Of a stretch of 64,000 nt of DNA, positions 36,469 to 45,607 are shown piece after piece (within the stretch, counting starts at the first letter, position 1; the number at the start of each line of letters is the position of its first letter). The stretch lies in the NCBI RefSeq assembly GCF_020166495.1, contig NZ_JAINZS010000001.1, positions 186,001 through 250,000 of the forward strand, in the 5' to 3' direction. The DNA is from Robertkochia aurantiaca. Its GTDB lineage: Bacteria; Bacteroidota; Bacteroidia; Flavobacteriales; Flavobacteriaceae. A model generated the notes under the pieces. That model was not told the origin of the DNA. It saw nothing but the letters and a program-made list of their open reading frames with translations, and searched no databases. The position numbers and the translations under genes were made by a program.

Positions 36469-36861
36469 TTAACCGCCCAGAAATACCTTTTTGGCAAGCA
36501 GCATTTCCTCTATTTCAGAAATGAGCAGTGCGGGGGTTACGGGTTTCAGCATATAAGCATCGGCACCCATTTCCATCAGGTCGGTTATCCTGTTCTGTTG
36601 AGCCCTCTCTCCTATTATAAGGAATTGGGGAAATTGTGACCGGGAATCTTTAAGGGAGAAGAGATGATCGAAATCCTTAGTGTTTCCCAACTGTGAATTA
36701 CAAACGATCAGGTCTGCCGAACTTTCCTTTAAATGATCTTTCAGACTATTCAAATCCCTGCATAAAATGACCTTAAATCCTGAATTTCGTAGCCTGTAAG
36801 CCATCAGGCTGGACAGCATCCTGTCTTGATCGGCCAGCAGCACTGTTGCGTTCTTATCCAT
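36469..36861 (-). CDS. Receiver-domain protein without the phospho-accepting Asp
   Basis: 130 aa from ATG 36861 (MDKNATVLLADQDRM), which I prefer to the longer frame; upstream residues do not look like receiver sequence. Acidic pair Asp11/Asp13 (ADQD) and Lys106 (MLKP) are present. The phosphorylation site aligns to DLIVCNSQLG, where Asn55 (codon AAT) replaces Asp. The Thr/Ser switch is Gly84 (LIIGE). Single-domain, no DNA-binding output. A pseudo-receiver that could signal by binding alone. The start overlaps the stop of the HPt-like gene by 8 bp, so the two are coupled. Confidence 0.72.
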   Translation of the reverse strand: MDKNATVLLADQDRMLSSLMAYRLRNSGFKVILCRDLNSLKDHLKESSADLIVCNSQLGNTKDFDHLFSLKDSRSQFPQFLIIGERAQQNRITDLMEMGADAYMLKPVTPALLISEIEEMLLAKKVFLGG

Positions 36862-37240
36862 GTATTTTATTGATTTGCCTGTTAAGGTCACTGTGTACCA
36901 GCAGGTATTCATTTTTAAAATCTTCCAGCAGTTTCTCGACATAATTCAGGGTGTCGAGGTGCTGGCACTCCCTCTCGATGACATCCAGGTAATCAAGAAG
37001 CCCGTAAGCCTCGATCATTGAAAGCAGGTTCTTTAGTTTATTACCGGCACGAACGATAGAAAAACGATCATTGGCCTTCAGGTACATTTTTGTAGACGTG
37101 AGGAAGTCTTCGATGTTGGTGTGCAGCATTCGAATGAGCTCCTCCAGTTGATTTCGGCTGTTCAAAAATTCTCCGGAGAGATTATAGATGCTAGCCCTGT
37201 ATGAAGTCGGTTTTGTGCTCAAACTAAAAAATTCTTTCAA
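36854..37240 (-). CDS. Degenerate HPt-like protein (1)
   Basis: 128 aa, all-helical. The block IVRAGNKLKNLLSMIEAYGLLDYLDVIEREC resembles HPt (AHKLKSSLSMIGA...LLKEIE), but the His is Asn67. So the His-Asp phosphorelay step is not expected. It is the first gene of the module; its end overlaps the receiver-like gene by 8 bp. Probable job: scaffold or decoy for a kinase or receiver. Alternative: an unrelated four-helix bundle that only mimics HPt. Confidence 0.52.
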   Translation of the reverse strand: MKEFFSLSTKPTSYRASIYNLSGEFLNSRNQLEELIRMLHTNIEDFLTSTKMYLKANDRFSIVRAGNKLKNLLSMIEAYGLLDYLDVIERECQHLDTLNYVEKLLEDFKNEYLLVHSDLNRQINKIHG

Positions 37241-37300
37241 TGTTATTCTTTTGAATACGTACGATTAACAGTTAGGTTACCGGGGTTGACCTTTACCCAT

Positions 37301-37339
37301 AAAAAAAGCTTCCAGTGTTTACCATAGCATGGAAGCTTT
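37301..37339 (-). terminator. Rho-independent terminator (second of pair)
   Basis: AAAGCTTCCA (37305-37314) pairs with TGGAAGCTTT (37330-37339). On the minus strand it is followed by a run of seven T. It does not follow a supported coding gene. Confidence 0.75.
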
Positions 37340-37586
37340 CTTCGGTTAAGCAGGGTTCAGGTAAGATTTGCAGGCCATATTTGGGAAATGGAACCTGTGG
37401 TTCACTTTACTGTTTCTCGATTAAATTCATTTTAAAACTACAGAGCATTTTCAGCATTATGAATTTTATGTTGTGTAGGGGGTGAATTTTGTGGTAAAAA
37501 AAGCCAGCTGCGATGTTTGAATTTTAAAGTTCTTGTGTGTATGCAACAACCTGTTATTTCGTCCGAAAAAACCTCACTTTTACCGA

Positions 37587-37618
37587 TAAAAAAAGCCCGG
37601 GTGTTATTCCCGGGCTTT
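37587..37618 (-). terminator. Rho-independent terminator of the symporter gene
   Basis: AAAGCCCGGG (37592-37601) and CCCGGGCTTT (37609-37618) form a 10-bp perfect stem with T run on the minus strand, 24 bp past the symporter stop. Confidence 0.9.
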
Positions 37619-37641
37619 GATATCAATGTCTTTATTTATGT

Positions 37642-39081
37642 TCAGATTTCTACTGTCTCACGTTCTACCTTCTTAGGTTTGTAATTGAACATGCCTTCAC
37701 TTTTCGCGATCAGGGAAGATACGGTAGCATCTCCTGTAACATTGACCACTGTTCGGCACATATCCAGAATACGGTCTACGGGCAGGATGATTCCGATCCA
37801 GGCCGGATTCAGATTCACAGACTGAAGAACGATAATAAGCATCACCAGGCCGGCACTTGGTACGGCTGCAGAACCTATAGAAGCCAGGGTGGCGGTGAGT
37901 ACAATGGTAAGCTGTTGAGCCAGGGTCAGGTCGATCATGTGCATTTGAGCCAGAAAGACCACTGCAACAGCCTGGTAGAGACAGGTTCCATCCATATTTA
38001 CGGTCGCACCTATCGGCAGAACAAAACTCGTGATTTTCTTATCTACCCCAAGGTTATCCTCCACACACTCCATGGTAACGGGCAGTGTGGCAGCGCTGCT
38101 CGAAGTTGAAAAGGCCAGGGTTTGCGCAGGGCTCATGGCTTTGAAAAATCCGCCGTAAGACACTTTCCTTATGAATATTTTAAATATGGCCGGGTAAACG
38201 ACAAATATCATGAGAACCAAGCCAACGAAAACGGTAACCGAATACCAGCTTAACCCTTTGAATATTTCAATGACCTTACCCAGGTTATCTCCCGCCATCT
38301 TGCTCACAACTCCGGCCAACAGGGCAAATACGAAGAAAGGGGCCGCTTTCATAACCAGATCGACCATCTTGAGGAATACTTCCATGGTGCCATCCATAAA
38401 ATTCTTCACGGGTCTGGCCTTTGCTTCCGGAATAAGCAACAGGCTGATACCGAAGAACAGGGCGAAAAATATCACCTGTAACATCAGTCCGTTGTCTCCA
38501 AGGGAGAGAAAAATGTTTTCAGGTACCAGATCTACCAAGGGCTGAAGCGGGCCGGCTTCCTTGGTTTGATTAGCCGTTTGCATTTTTTCGCTTACCGAAG
38601 CGTCCTGCAGTTGCTGTTTACTGAGGTTTGAAATTTCCCGGGCTCTTTCCATAAAAGCCGGGTCCTGCAGGTAGTTAATACCGTCTTTTATCTGATAATT
38701 ATTTTCACTGGCCCACAACTCGTAACTGATACGGTTGTCGATGCGGCTTTGCTCATCGATGAGTTTCCCCGGATTCACAAGATTAACCAGGGTGAGTCCT
38801 ACTGCCACCGCGAGAACAGTGGTAAGCAGGTAGGCTAAAAGGGTTTTTCCACCCATACGTCCCAGGCTGGAAGGATCTCCTATATTGGCCACTCCCGTAA
38901 TGATAGAAAACAGCACCAGTGGAACGGCGATCAGCTTAAGCAGGTTGATGAAAATGGTACCAAAAGGGGCTATCCAGTTATTGGTGAACTCGCTCCACCC
39001 CAGTTTACTGGATAGTATCGCCCACACGATACCTAAAATGAGTCCGATTATAATTTGCCAGTGTAATGCTATTTTCTTCAT
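37642..39081 (-). CDS. Dicarboxylate/amino acid:cation symporter (DAACS)
   Basis: 479 aa, multi-pass. Family motifs: N-terminal ALHWQIIIGLILGIVWAIL, the serine-rich re-entrant loop AFSTSSSAATLPVT, the substrate-site NMDGTCLYQAVAVVFLA and IILPVDRILDMCRTVVNVTGDA. Takes up C4-dicarboxylate, glutamate or aspartate with Na+ or H+. It carries an extra periplasmic-side insert at about residues 105-190 (VNPGKLIDEQSRI...PLQPLVDLVPENIF) that makes it longer than the usual 420-440 aa, as seen in other Bacteroidota homologues. Own terminator. Confidence 0.93.
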   Translation of the reverse strand: MKKIALHWQIIIGLILGIVWAILSSKLGWSEFTNNWIAPFGTIFINLLKLIAVPLVLFSIITGVANIGDPSSLGRMGGKTLLAYLLTTVLAVAVGLTLVNLVNPGKLIDEQSRIDNRISYELWASENNYQIKDGINYLQDPAFMERAREISNLSKQQLQDASVSEKMQTANQTKEAGPLQPLVDLVPENIFLSLGDNGLMLQVIFFALFFGISLLLIPEAKARPVKNFMDGTMEVFLKMVDLVMKAAPFFVFALLAGVVSKMAGDNLGKVIEIFKGLSWYSVTVFVGLVLMIFVVYPAIFKIFIRKVSYGGFFKAMSPAQTLAFSTSSSAATLPVTMECVEDNLGVDKKITSFVLPIGATVNMDGTCLYQAVAVVFLAQMHMIDLTLAQQLTIVLTATLASIGSAAVPSAGLVMLIIVLQSVNLNPAWIGIILPVDRILDMCRTVVNVTGDATVSSLIAKSEGMFNYKPKKVERETVEI

Positions 39082-39097
39082 TCGATACTTCGTTTAG

Positions 39098-40162
39098 TTA
39101 ACGTTTGTTTGATCTCGCCAGCAACAGATGATCGGCCAGCACCAGAGCGGTCATCGCTTCAACTATAGGCACGGCACGCGGTACCACGCAGGGGTCATGC
39201 CTGCCTTTCCCTGTCATGGTGACCTCCTTCCCTTCCTTATCGATGGTTTCCTGGTCTTGCATAATGGTCGCAACCGGCTTAAAAGCCGTTCTGAAATAGA
39301 TATCCATCCCGTTGCTGATACCTCCCTGAATTCCTCCTGAAAAGTTGGTTTGGGTGGTTCCGTCTTTATTGATCCTATCGTTGTGTTCGCTTCCGCGCAT
39401 GGCAGCTCCGCCGAAACCGCTTCCGTATTCAAAACCTTTAACAGCATTGATCGAAAGCATGGCTTTGCCCAATTCAGCATGCAGCTTGTCAAAAACAGGT
39501 TCTCCAAGCCCGACAGGCAGATTTTTGACCACGCAGCTAACCACGCCGCCAACCGTATCGCCTTCTTTCCGGATTTGTTTGATATACTCCTGCATTTTTT
39601 CTGCAGTTTCAGGATCAGGACATCTTACGATATTCTTTTCGGCCTGCTCCAGGTTATAATCCATATAGTTTCCCGGCAATGCCAGGTCACCCACAGCAGA
39701 AACATACGCCTGTATCTGCACTTCTCCAAGCAACTGCTTGGCAACAGCTCCGGCTACTACTCGACAGGCGGTTTCACGGGCAGAACTCCTTCCGCCCCCG
39801 CGATAATCCCTGAAACCGTATTTCTGATCATAGACGTAATCGGCGTGAGAGGGTCGGTAAGCATCCTTGATATGGGAATAATCCTTTGACTTTTGATTGG
39901 TGTTCTCTATGATAAAACCAATGGGCGTGCCGGTGGTTTTACCTTCGAATATTCCGGAAAGGAATCGCACCTGATCAGGTTCCTTCCTTTGGGTTACGAT
40001 TGCAGATTGCCCGGGTCTTCTTCGGTCAAGATCGTATTGAACCTTGCTTAAATCGATACTGATTCCTGCAGGACAGCCGTCAATGACACCGCCCAGAGCC
40101 TCGCCATGTGATTCTCCGAAAGTGGTTAAGTTAAATAGTTTTCCTATGGTATTCCCAGGCAT
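39098..40162 (-). CDS. aroC: Chorismate synthase
   Basis: 354 aa. Converts 5-enolpyruvylshikimate-3-phosphate to chorismate using reduced FMN. Signatures: [49 protein letters not shown], and [18 protein letters not shown] chose ATG 40162 ([10 protein letters not shown]) over the TTG at 40180; a TTTG-N19-TACATTTG promoter ends at 40178, so the TTG would fall inside the -7 box. It lies 16 bp upstream of the symporter gene and may share a transcript with it. Confidence 0.97.
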   Translation of the reverse strand: MPGNTIGKLFNLTTFGESHGEALGGVIDGCPAGISIDLSKVQYDLDRRRPGQSAIVTQRKEPDQVRFLSGIFEGKTTGTPIGFIIENTNQKSKDYSHIKDAYRPSHADYVYDQKYGFRDYRGGGRSSARETACRVVAGAVAKQLLGEVQIQAYVSAVGDLALPGNYMDYNLEQAEKNIVRCPDPETAEKMQEYIKQIRKEGDTVGGVVSCVVKNLPVGLGEPVFDKLHAELGKAMLSINAVKGFEYGSGFGGAAMRGSEHNDRINKDGTTQTNFSGGIQGGISNGMDIYFRTAFKPVATIMQDQETIDKEGKEVTMTGKGRHDPCVVPRAVPIVEAMTALVLADHLLLARSNKR

Positions 40163-40177
40163 AGATCTGATTTTGAA

Positions 40178-40208
40178 CAAATGTAATTTTTTACCTCACA
40201 GAATCAAA
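40178..40208 (-). promoter_or_regulatory. Bacteroidota-type promoter of aroC
   Basis: On the minus strand TTTG (40208-40205), 19 bp, then TACATTTG (40185-40178): a textbook TTTG-N19-TAnnTTTG arrangement. It decides the aroC start in favour of ATG 40162. Confidence 0.75.
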
Positions 40209-40298
40209 AAATAAATTCTTCGTAATCCTTTGGTAATATCAGGCGATACGGCTGATGTAAATTTAACGAAGGTTTTAGCAAAGGTTAATCTGCACGTA

Positions 40299-41177
40299 AT
40301 GATAGGGTTACATAGTTGCCGTTATTTCGTAAAAAACATTTCTCTCTTGCGAAAACGAAAAGTAGAACTGGTTGTGATTTCCGATGTACACCTGGGTACC
40401 TATGGCTGTCATGCCGGTGAGCTCCTCTCCTATTTGAACAGTATCAATCCTGAAAAGCTGGTGCTTAACGGTGATATCATCGATATCTGGCAGTTCCGTA
40501 AACGATATTTCCCCAAAGCTCACCTGCAGGTCATCAAAAAAATCATAGACCTGTCGACCAAAGGAACCGAGGTGTATTACATAACGGGAAATCATGATGA
40601 AATGCTCCGCAAATTCACCGATGTGACCATGGGTAATATACATGTGCTGAATAAATTAGTACTGAAGCTGGATGGGAAGAAAGCCTGGTTTTTTCATGGC
40701 GATGTCTTCGACGCCTCTATTCAACATACCAAATGGATCGCAAAACTCGGAGGTTGGGGATATGATCTGCTGATTCTTATCAATCGGGTGATCAACTGGT
40801 TTTTGGAACGCTTCGGAAAAGAACGCTTTTCGCTTTCCAAAAAGATCAAGGCCAGTGTGAAAAAAGCTGTGAAATATATAGGTGATTTCGAACGGGTCGC
40901 AGCTGATCTTGCCATCGAGAACGGCTATAAATACGTGATTTGCGGTCATATTCACCAGCCACAGATGTTGCGCAAGGTCAATAAGCATGGTACCTGTCTG
41001 TATCTGAATTCAGGAGATTGGATAGAAAATCTCACCGCGCTGGAATACCACAACAAGCGCTGGGAGCTGTATCATTTTCAAAATGACAAACTCAGTCCGT
41101 TCTACTCAGATGACGATATCAAAACAATGGATTATAAAGATTTGTTGGCCGCTATAACGATTACCGGGAAACGTTAG
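40299..41177 (+). CDS. LpxH-like UDP-2,3-diacylglucosamine diphosphatase
   Basis: About 292 aa calcineurin-like phosphoesterase. Metal-site motifs: VVISDVHLGTYGCH (Asp, His), LNGDIIDIW (Asp), ITGNHDEMLR (Asn-His-Asp), FHGDVFD and CGHIHQPQM. This fits the LpxH group that hydrolyses UDP-2,3-diacylglucosamine to lipid X in lipid A synthesis. The start is uncertain: ATG 40299, TTG 40347 (LRKRKVELV...) and the longer frame from 40230 are all open; homologues start near the K-R-K. Sits next to a divergent aroC. Substrate is by family only. Confidence 0.8.
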   Translation: MIGLHSCRYFVKNISLLRKRKVELVVISDVHLGTYGCHAGELLSYLNSINPEKLVLNGDIIDIWQFRKRYFPKAHLQVIKKIIDLSTKGTEVYYITGNHDEMLRKFTDVTMGNIHVLNKLVLKLDGKKAWFFHGDVFDASIQHTKWIAKLGGWGYDLLILINRVINWFLERFGKERFSLSKKIKASVKKAVKYIGDFERVAADLAIENGYKYVICGHIHQPQMLRKVNKHGTCLYLNSGDWIENLTALEYHNKRWELYHFQNDKLSPFYSDDDIKTMDYKDLLAAITITGKR

Positions 41178-41212
41178 AGGCAAATTACTTACCTTTAGTC
41201 AAAAGACTGATT

Positions 41213-42034
41213 ATGAAACGATTGATGCTTTTCCTGGGCTTTGTTATCAGCCTGTTGCTTCCCTCCTGCTCTAACGACGATGATACCGGAAACACCCCTT
41301 CTGTTGATGAGAACGCCAACTACTTTCCCGGCAACCCGGGTAATTACTGGATCTATGATGTGATGGCTGCTGAACCGGGAACTGACAGCCTTTATGTTGA
41401 GAAAGATACCGTGGTAGATGGTCTTAGCCTTACAAAGCTTAATGCCAGAATACCACGCTATGGCGTTTTTACCCAACTGGCATCAGGATCACTCATCCGG
41501 ATCGATAATGACCGGCTACTGCTTACCGGATTGCTGGAAGATCTCGGTCTTGGTACCGATCAGATCGTTTTACCATTTTCCAATGTGGTCTTGTACGATA
41601 CCAATGCTGCTGCGGGCACTGTTCTTTTCCAGGATGACGGAATGCAGACGGCCGATATTGAAGGCCTGGAATTGAATTTTGAATACCAGGTGGTAACTTC
41701 TCAAAACAATATCCTTTCAGAATACGAGGTGAACGGAACGCTCTACAATAATGTGATCGAAACAGCACTGACTGTAAGGGCACAGGCTGCAGTCACAGGT
41801 GATCTGGAGGGATTGCCGGTAACCGTTCCCATACTGATAGACCAGGAACTGATCAACGGGTTTCTTTACTTTGCACCTGACGTCGGACTCATTCGATCTG
41901 AGATACTGCTACAGTATGAACTGAGCAACGCTGCGGAACTTCAGGAGTTCATCACCCTTCCGGCTCCTACCGAATTCTCTGAAGTCAATATTCAGGAGCT
42001 GGTCGATTACAGGGTTACTTTACAGGCTCCCTGA
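41213..42034 (+). CDS. Lipoprotein of unknown function
   Basis: 273 aa. Lipoprotein signal (FVISLLLPSCSNDDDTG) with the acidic post-Cys linker. The mature part opens with YFPGNPGNYWIYDVMAAEPG, a motif I see as typical of secreted flavobacterial proteins (the GNYWxY pattern), then a beta-rich body with several Asp/Gly-rich turns. No known family. The last 20 bp overlap the end of the convergent dehydrogenase gene. Confidence 0.65.
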   Translation: MKRLMLFLGFVISLLLPSCSNDDDTGNTPSVDENANYFPGNPGNYWIYDVMAAEPGTDSLYVEKDTVVDGLSLTKLNARIPRYGVFTQLASGSLIRIDNDRLLLTGLLEDLGLGTDQIVLPFSNVVLYDTNAAAGTVLFQDDGMQTADIEGLELNFEYQVVTSQNNILSEYEVNGTLYNNVIETALTVRAQAAVTGDLEGLPVTVPILIDQELINGFLYFAPDVGLIRSEILLQYELSNAAELQEFITLPAPTEFSEVNIQELVDYRVTLQAP

Positions 42035-44921
42035 GGGCTTCCTTTAAAATACTCACAGGGTGCAGCGCTTTTCTGCCTGTTCCATCTGAGATCTGGTGCC
42101 GGCAGCTGGTGCCATTGGCAGCTATAATGGTTTCAAACGGTGCTTTTCTTACGGCCGGAAATAACCGTTGCTCCCCGATCTTCATACTTACATCATAGTG
42201 CTCCTTTTCATACCCGAAAGACCCTGCCATACCACAACACCCGGAATTGATGATGGTTACTTTATAATTTTCAGGAAGACTCAACAAATCGAAAGTGGGC
42301 TTCAGATTACTCTGTGACTTCTGATGACAATGTCCGTGAAATTTGATCGTTTTGGCCTGATCGGTAAAAGCATCGGGAGATAATTTACCGCCTTGCAGCT
42401 CTTTTGACAAAAATTCTTCAATAAGAAAGGCGTGCTCTCCTACTTTCCTGGCTTTTTCGGGATCTTCGACAAGGCGATAATACTCATCTCTGAAAGACAA
42501 AACAGCAGAGGGTTCTATTCCTAGCAGAGGTGTGTCTGCCGACACTTTGCCCGAAAGTGCTTTGATATTTCCCTCAGCGATCTCACGGGCTTGTTTTAAG
42601 AACCCCTTTGAAATGAAGGTTCGTCCACTTTCACCCATAAACAATTCTATTTCATACCCCAGGCTGCTTAAGAGATCTATGGCATCTTTGGCTATGTCAA
42701 TATCCATATACTGACTGAACTCGTCGACCATCAGTATCACCTTTCCTTTATCGCCTGAAACATTCCTGGAATTCAAATAATTCTTAAAATCGAACGCACC
42801 TAGTTCGGGTAATTTGCGCTGCGGTGCTATACCCAAAACAGTTTTGGTCAAACCCATTCGCAGCATCATATTGGATATACCGGAAAAACGACTCCCCAAC
42901 TTGTTTAAGCTGGTGTTGTACGCAAAGATGCGATCTCTCAGTCCGGGAGGATTTTCCTTATGATACTGATACAGGAATTCTGCTTTCATCGTCGCTACAT
43001 CTACATTGCTGGGGCATTCACTGCTGCATCCCTTGCAGCTGATACACAGGTCGAAAGCCTGCTTTAAGGCCTGGCTGTTGAAACGGTTGCTTTCGGTGCT
43101 CTGCGTCAGCACTTCCCTCAAAACATTGGCTCTTCCTCGCGTGGTATCTTTTTCATTTTTGGTGGCATGATAGCTCGGGCACATAACTCCGCCAGACTTG
43201 TGAGTCTTCCGACAGTCGCCGCTTCCGTTGCATTTCTCGGCCAGCCTGAGGATTCCTTCAGAATCAGAAAAATCCATGAGGGTACTGATAAGCGGTTCCT
43301 TCCGGTCTTTTTCATACCTGAGGGAGGTATCCATGGGCACAGGGTCGATGATCTTTCCCGGATTAAAAATATTTTGCGGGTCGAAGATCTTTTTGATACC
43401 TCTGAGAAGCTGGTAGTTTTCAGACCCGATCATCATTTCTATAAACTCAGAGCGGACCCTGCCGTCTCCGTGCTCCCCAGACATGGCCCCATTGTATTTT
43501 TTCACAAGGTTTGCCACTTCGGTGGTGATATCCCGAAACATACCTACATCGCTCCCCTTTTTAAGGTCGAGTATTGGCCTTAAATGCAACTCCCCTGCCC
43601 CGGCATGAGCGTAATACACAGCTTTTTGACCATAGCGGCTCATAATGGCACTGAATTCCTTTATGTAAGCGCTCAGATCTTCAATTGCCACAGCGGTGTC
43701 TTCAATACAGGCCACTGCTTTCTTATCACCCACCATATTTCCGAGCAGACCGAGTCCGGCCTTTCTCAATTCGAGAGCCTTGTCGGTATCTGTGCCATAT
43801 AATGAAGGAAAGGCATAGGCCAGTTCCTGCTTCTCAAGGGTTCGTAAAAGTTCTGACCTTTTATTCTCCAGGCCTTCCTCACTTTTATCCCTTAATTCGA
43901 GTAACAATATCGCCTCAGGATCTCCTTCGATAAAGAAGCGGTTAGGAAGCTGTGATTTATTGTTCTTTGTACAATCCAATATAACCTTATCCATCATCTC
44001 ACAAGTGAACAGGTCGTGTTGCATCAGATCATACACCGCATCGCAGGCATCGGTTACCGAACGAAAATGCGCTGCGATCATAACATTATGTTCAGGAGGC
44101 AGGGCATCAAGCTTTAATTTCATGGAAGTGATCAAGCCCAGTGTTCCCTCACTCCCGGCGATCAGCTTGGCCATATTGAAAGTATCTCCCTTCGCGTTAA
44201 AAGGCTGTTGCTCTATAAGGGCATCTATGGCATAACCATTATTTCTTCTGTGAATTTCAGGCCGCGGAAAGCCTTCCCTGATCTGATCCTGAGTTTTTTC
44301 AGGAGACAGGGTCTGTATGATATGCCGGTAGATATCTCCTTCCAGGCTGTCCAGGGTTAATTTTGCCTTAAGTGTTTTTTCATCCACAGGACCGAAGCTT
44401 ACTTCACTGCCGTCGCTGAGTATCATTTCAAGCTCGATTACCTTATCTCTGGTCACCCCGTATTTGATTGAAGTGGAACCTGAAGAATTATTACCCACCA
44501 TTCCGCCAAGCATACAACGGTTACTGGTGGAAGTATTAGGGCCAAAGAACCATCCATCGGGCAAAAGTTCCGTATTGAGTTCATCTCTGATCACTCCCGG
44601 TTCCAGTCTCACCCAGCCTTCCTCTTTATCAACCTCAAGAATACGGGTGAATTGTTTGGAAACGTCAACTACGATGCCTTTTCCAACCACCTGACCGGCC
44701 AGCGATGTACCGGCGGTTCTGGGAATGAGTGAAATACCGTTTTTTCGGGCAAAACCGATCAGCGATTTCAGGTCATTTCTGGATTTTGGAATAGCTACGG
44801 CGAGGGGAAGTTCGCGGTAAACTGAGGCGTCTGTGGCGTAAAGATTCTTATATAGGTCGTCGAAATATAACGCTCCCTCAAGGCGGGATTGTAGTACTTT
44901 TAGAGCTGCTTTATGATGCAT
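42015..44921 (-). CDS. FAD-linked oxidoreductase/4Fe-4S fusion (D-lactate or D-2-hydroxyglutarate dehydrogenase-like)
   Basis: 968 aa in one chain. N-terminal FAD_binding_4 PCMH fold (IPRTAGTSLAGQVVGKGIVVD, NNSSGSTSIKYG), middle FAD-oxidase C-terminal domain (AGAGELHLRPILDLKKGSD, GAMSGEHGDGRVRSEFIE), then Fe-S parts CNGSGDCRK and CISCKGCSSECPSNV, ending in a CCG-type domain (HGHCHQKSQ, SGCCGMAGSFGYE). The layout equals the YdiJ-type fused dehydrogenase, which oxidises D-2-hydroxyacids and passes electrons to quinone or another carrier. Specific substrate not assigned. No signal peptide. Overlaps the lipoprotein gene by 20 bp at the 3' end. Confidence 0.92.
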   Translation of the reverse strand: MHHKAALKVLQSRLEGALYFDDLYKNLYATDASVYRELPLAVAIPKSRNDLKSLIGFARKNGISLIPRTAGTSLAGQVVGKGIVVDVSKQFTRILEVDKEEGWVRLEPGVIRDELNTELLPDGWFFGPNTSTSNRCMLGGMVGNNSSGSTSIKYGVTRDKVIELEMILSDGSEVSFGPVDEKTLKAKLTLDSLEGDIYRHIIQTLSPEKTQDQIREGFPRPEIHRRNNGYAIDALIEQQPFNAKGDTFNMAKLIAGSEGTLGLITSMKLKLDALPPEHNVMIAAHFRSVTDACDAVYDLMQHDLFTCEMMDKVILDCTKNNKSQLPNRFFIEGDPEAILLLELRDKSEEGLENKRSELLRTLEKQELAYAFPSLYGTDTDKALELRKAGLGLLGNMVGDKKAVACIEDTAVAIEDLSAYIKEFSAIMSRYGQKAVYYAHAGAGELHLRPILDLKKGSDVGMFRDITTEVANLVKKYNGAMSGEHGDGRVRSEFIEMMIGSENYQLLRGIKKIFDPQNIFNPGKIIDPVPMDTSLRYEKDRKEPLISTLMDFSDSEGILRLAEKCNGSGDCRKTHKSGGVMCPSYHATKNEKDTTRGRANVLREVLTQSTESNRFNSQALKQAFDLCISCKGCSSECPSNVDVATMKAEFLYQYHKENPPGLRDRIFAYNTSLNKLGSRFSGISNMMLRMGLTKTVLGIAPQRKLPELGAFDFKNYLNSRNVSGDKGKVILMVDEFSQYMDIDIAKDAIDLLSSLGYEIELFMGESGRTFISKGFLKQAREIAEGNIKALSGKVSADTPLLGIEPSAVLSFRDEYYRLVEDPEKARKVGEHAFLIEEFLSKELQGGKLSPDAFTDQAKTIKFHGHCHQKSQSNLKPTFDLLSLPENYKVTIINSGCCGMAGSFGYEKEHYDVSMKIGEQRLFPAVRKAPFETIIAANGTSCRHQISDGTGRKALHPVSILKEALREPVK

Positions 44922-44989
44922 TTAACAAGCAATAAAATAAATAATGTTAATTTTAGTTTCGAAAGTAAACAAATCTAAATCAAATCTAC

Positions 44990-45490
44990 ATGAAACGTTT
45001 TATTTTATTTGGCCTTCTACTGGTAGGCGCAACCATGGGTCTTAAAGCCCAGGATATTTCAAAGCATGCCTTGGGTCTTCGATTGGGAGACAGTGATGGA
45101 TTCGGTGCAGAAATCTCCTATCAGCTGGGACTCAACCCGGCCAACAGACTGGAATTCGATCTGGGTTGGAGAGACAGTAATGATTATGACGCCTTTAAAC
45201 TGACCGGTCTCTATCAATGGGTTTTCCCTCTTGATGGAAACTTTAACTGGTACGTAGGTGCCGGTGGTGGTCTGGGAAGCTACGATTATGATGATGATCG
45301 CTTTGACCCTGCTTTTGATTTTGACGACAGCGGTTCTTTTTTCTTTGCTGCAGGAGATATCGGGATAGAGTACAATTTCAACATTCCTCTTCTTTTATCA
45401 CTTGACTTCCGTCCGGAACTTGGTTTCGGTGATTTCAATGATGATTTGGATTTCGATATCGCGTTGGGTATACGATACCAGTTCAATTGA
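44990..45490 (+). CDS. Outer-membrane beta-barrel protein (small)
   Basis: 166 aa. Signal peptide (ILFGLLLVGATMGLKAQ). The mature part has alternating aromatic and polar residues and periplasmic turns: LGLRLGDSDGFGAEISYQLGL, NWYVGAGGGLGSYDYDDD, IGIEYNFNIPLLLSLDFRPELGFG and a terminal aromatic IRYQFN, which fits a C-terminal outer-membrane insertion signal. Eight-strand barrel is likely; no function is evident. A terminator follows. Confidence 0.82.
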   Translation: MKRFILFGLLLVGATMGLKAQDISKHALGLRLGDSDGFGAEISYQLGLNPANRLEFDLGWRDSNDYDAFKLTGLYQWVFPLDGNFNWYVGAGGGLGSYDYDDDRFDPAFDFDDSGSFFFAAGDIGIEYNFNIPLLLSLDFRPELGFGDFNDDLDFDIALGIRYQFN

Positions 45491-45512
45491 TCATAAATAA
45501 TAATATGATGTT

Positions 45513-45540
45513 AAAGCCTTCGGTATTCCGGAGGCTTTTA
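45513..45540 (+). terminator. Rho-independent terminator
   Basis: AAAGCCTTCGG-TATT-CCGGAGGCTTT stem (one G-U) followed by a short T run, after the beta-barrel gene. Confidence 0.75.
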
Positions 45541-45607
45541 TGTTAATAGGCTTTTCCCTTTGACGGGAAATTTTAACTTTGTGCGAAATCATAAAATAAA
45601 TTACTGA

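Larger units (their letters stand above)
37241..37641. other. Intergenic stretch with two minus-strand terminators
   Basis: About 400 bp between same-strand genes. It has two terminator-type hairpins (37592-37618 and 37305-37339) some 250 bp apart, both working on the minus strand. The 62-codon reverse frame at 37626-37438 is overlapped by the first hairpin and resembles nothing. A short reverse segment around 37348-37376 repeats part of the HPt-like gene at 36293-36321. Confidence 0.5.

Noticed and set aside
37438-37626. 62-codon reverse frame downstream of the symporter
   Set aside because: It runs through the symporter terminator hairpin, and its composition is not protein-like.
40163-40180. 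TTG start for aroC
   Set aside because: It lies inside the -7 box of the TTTG-N19-TACATTTG promoter.
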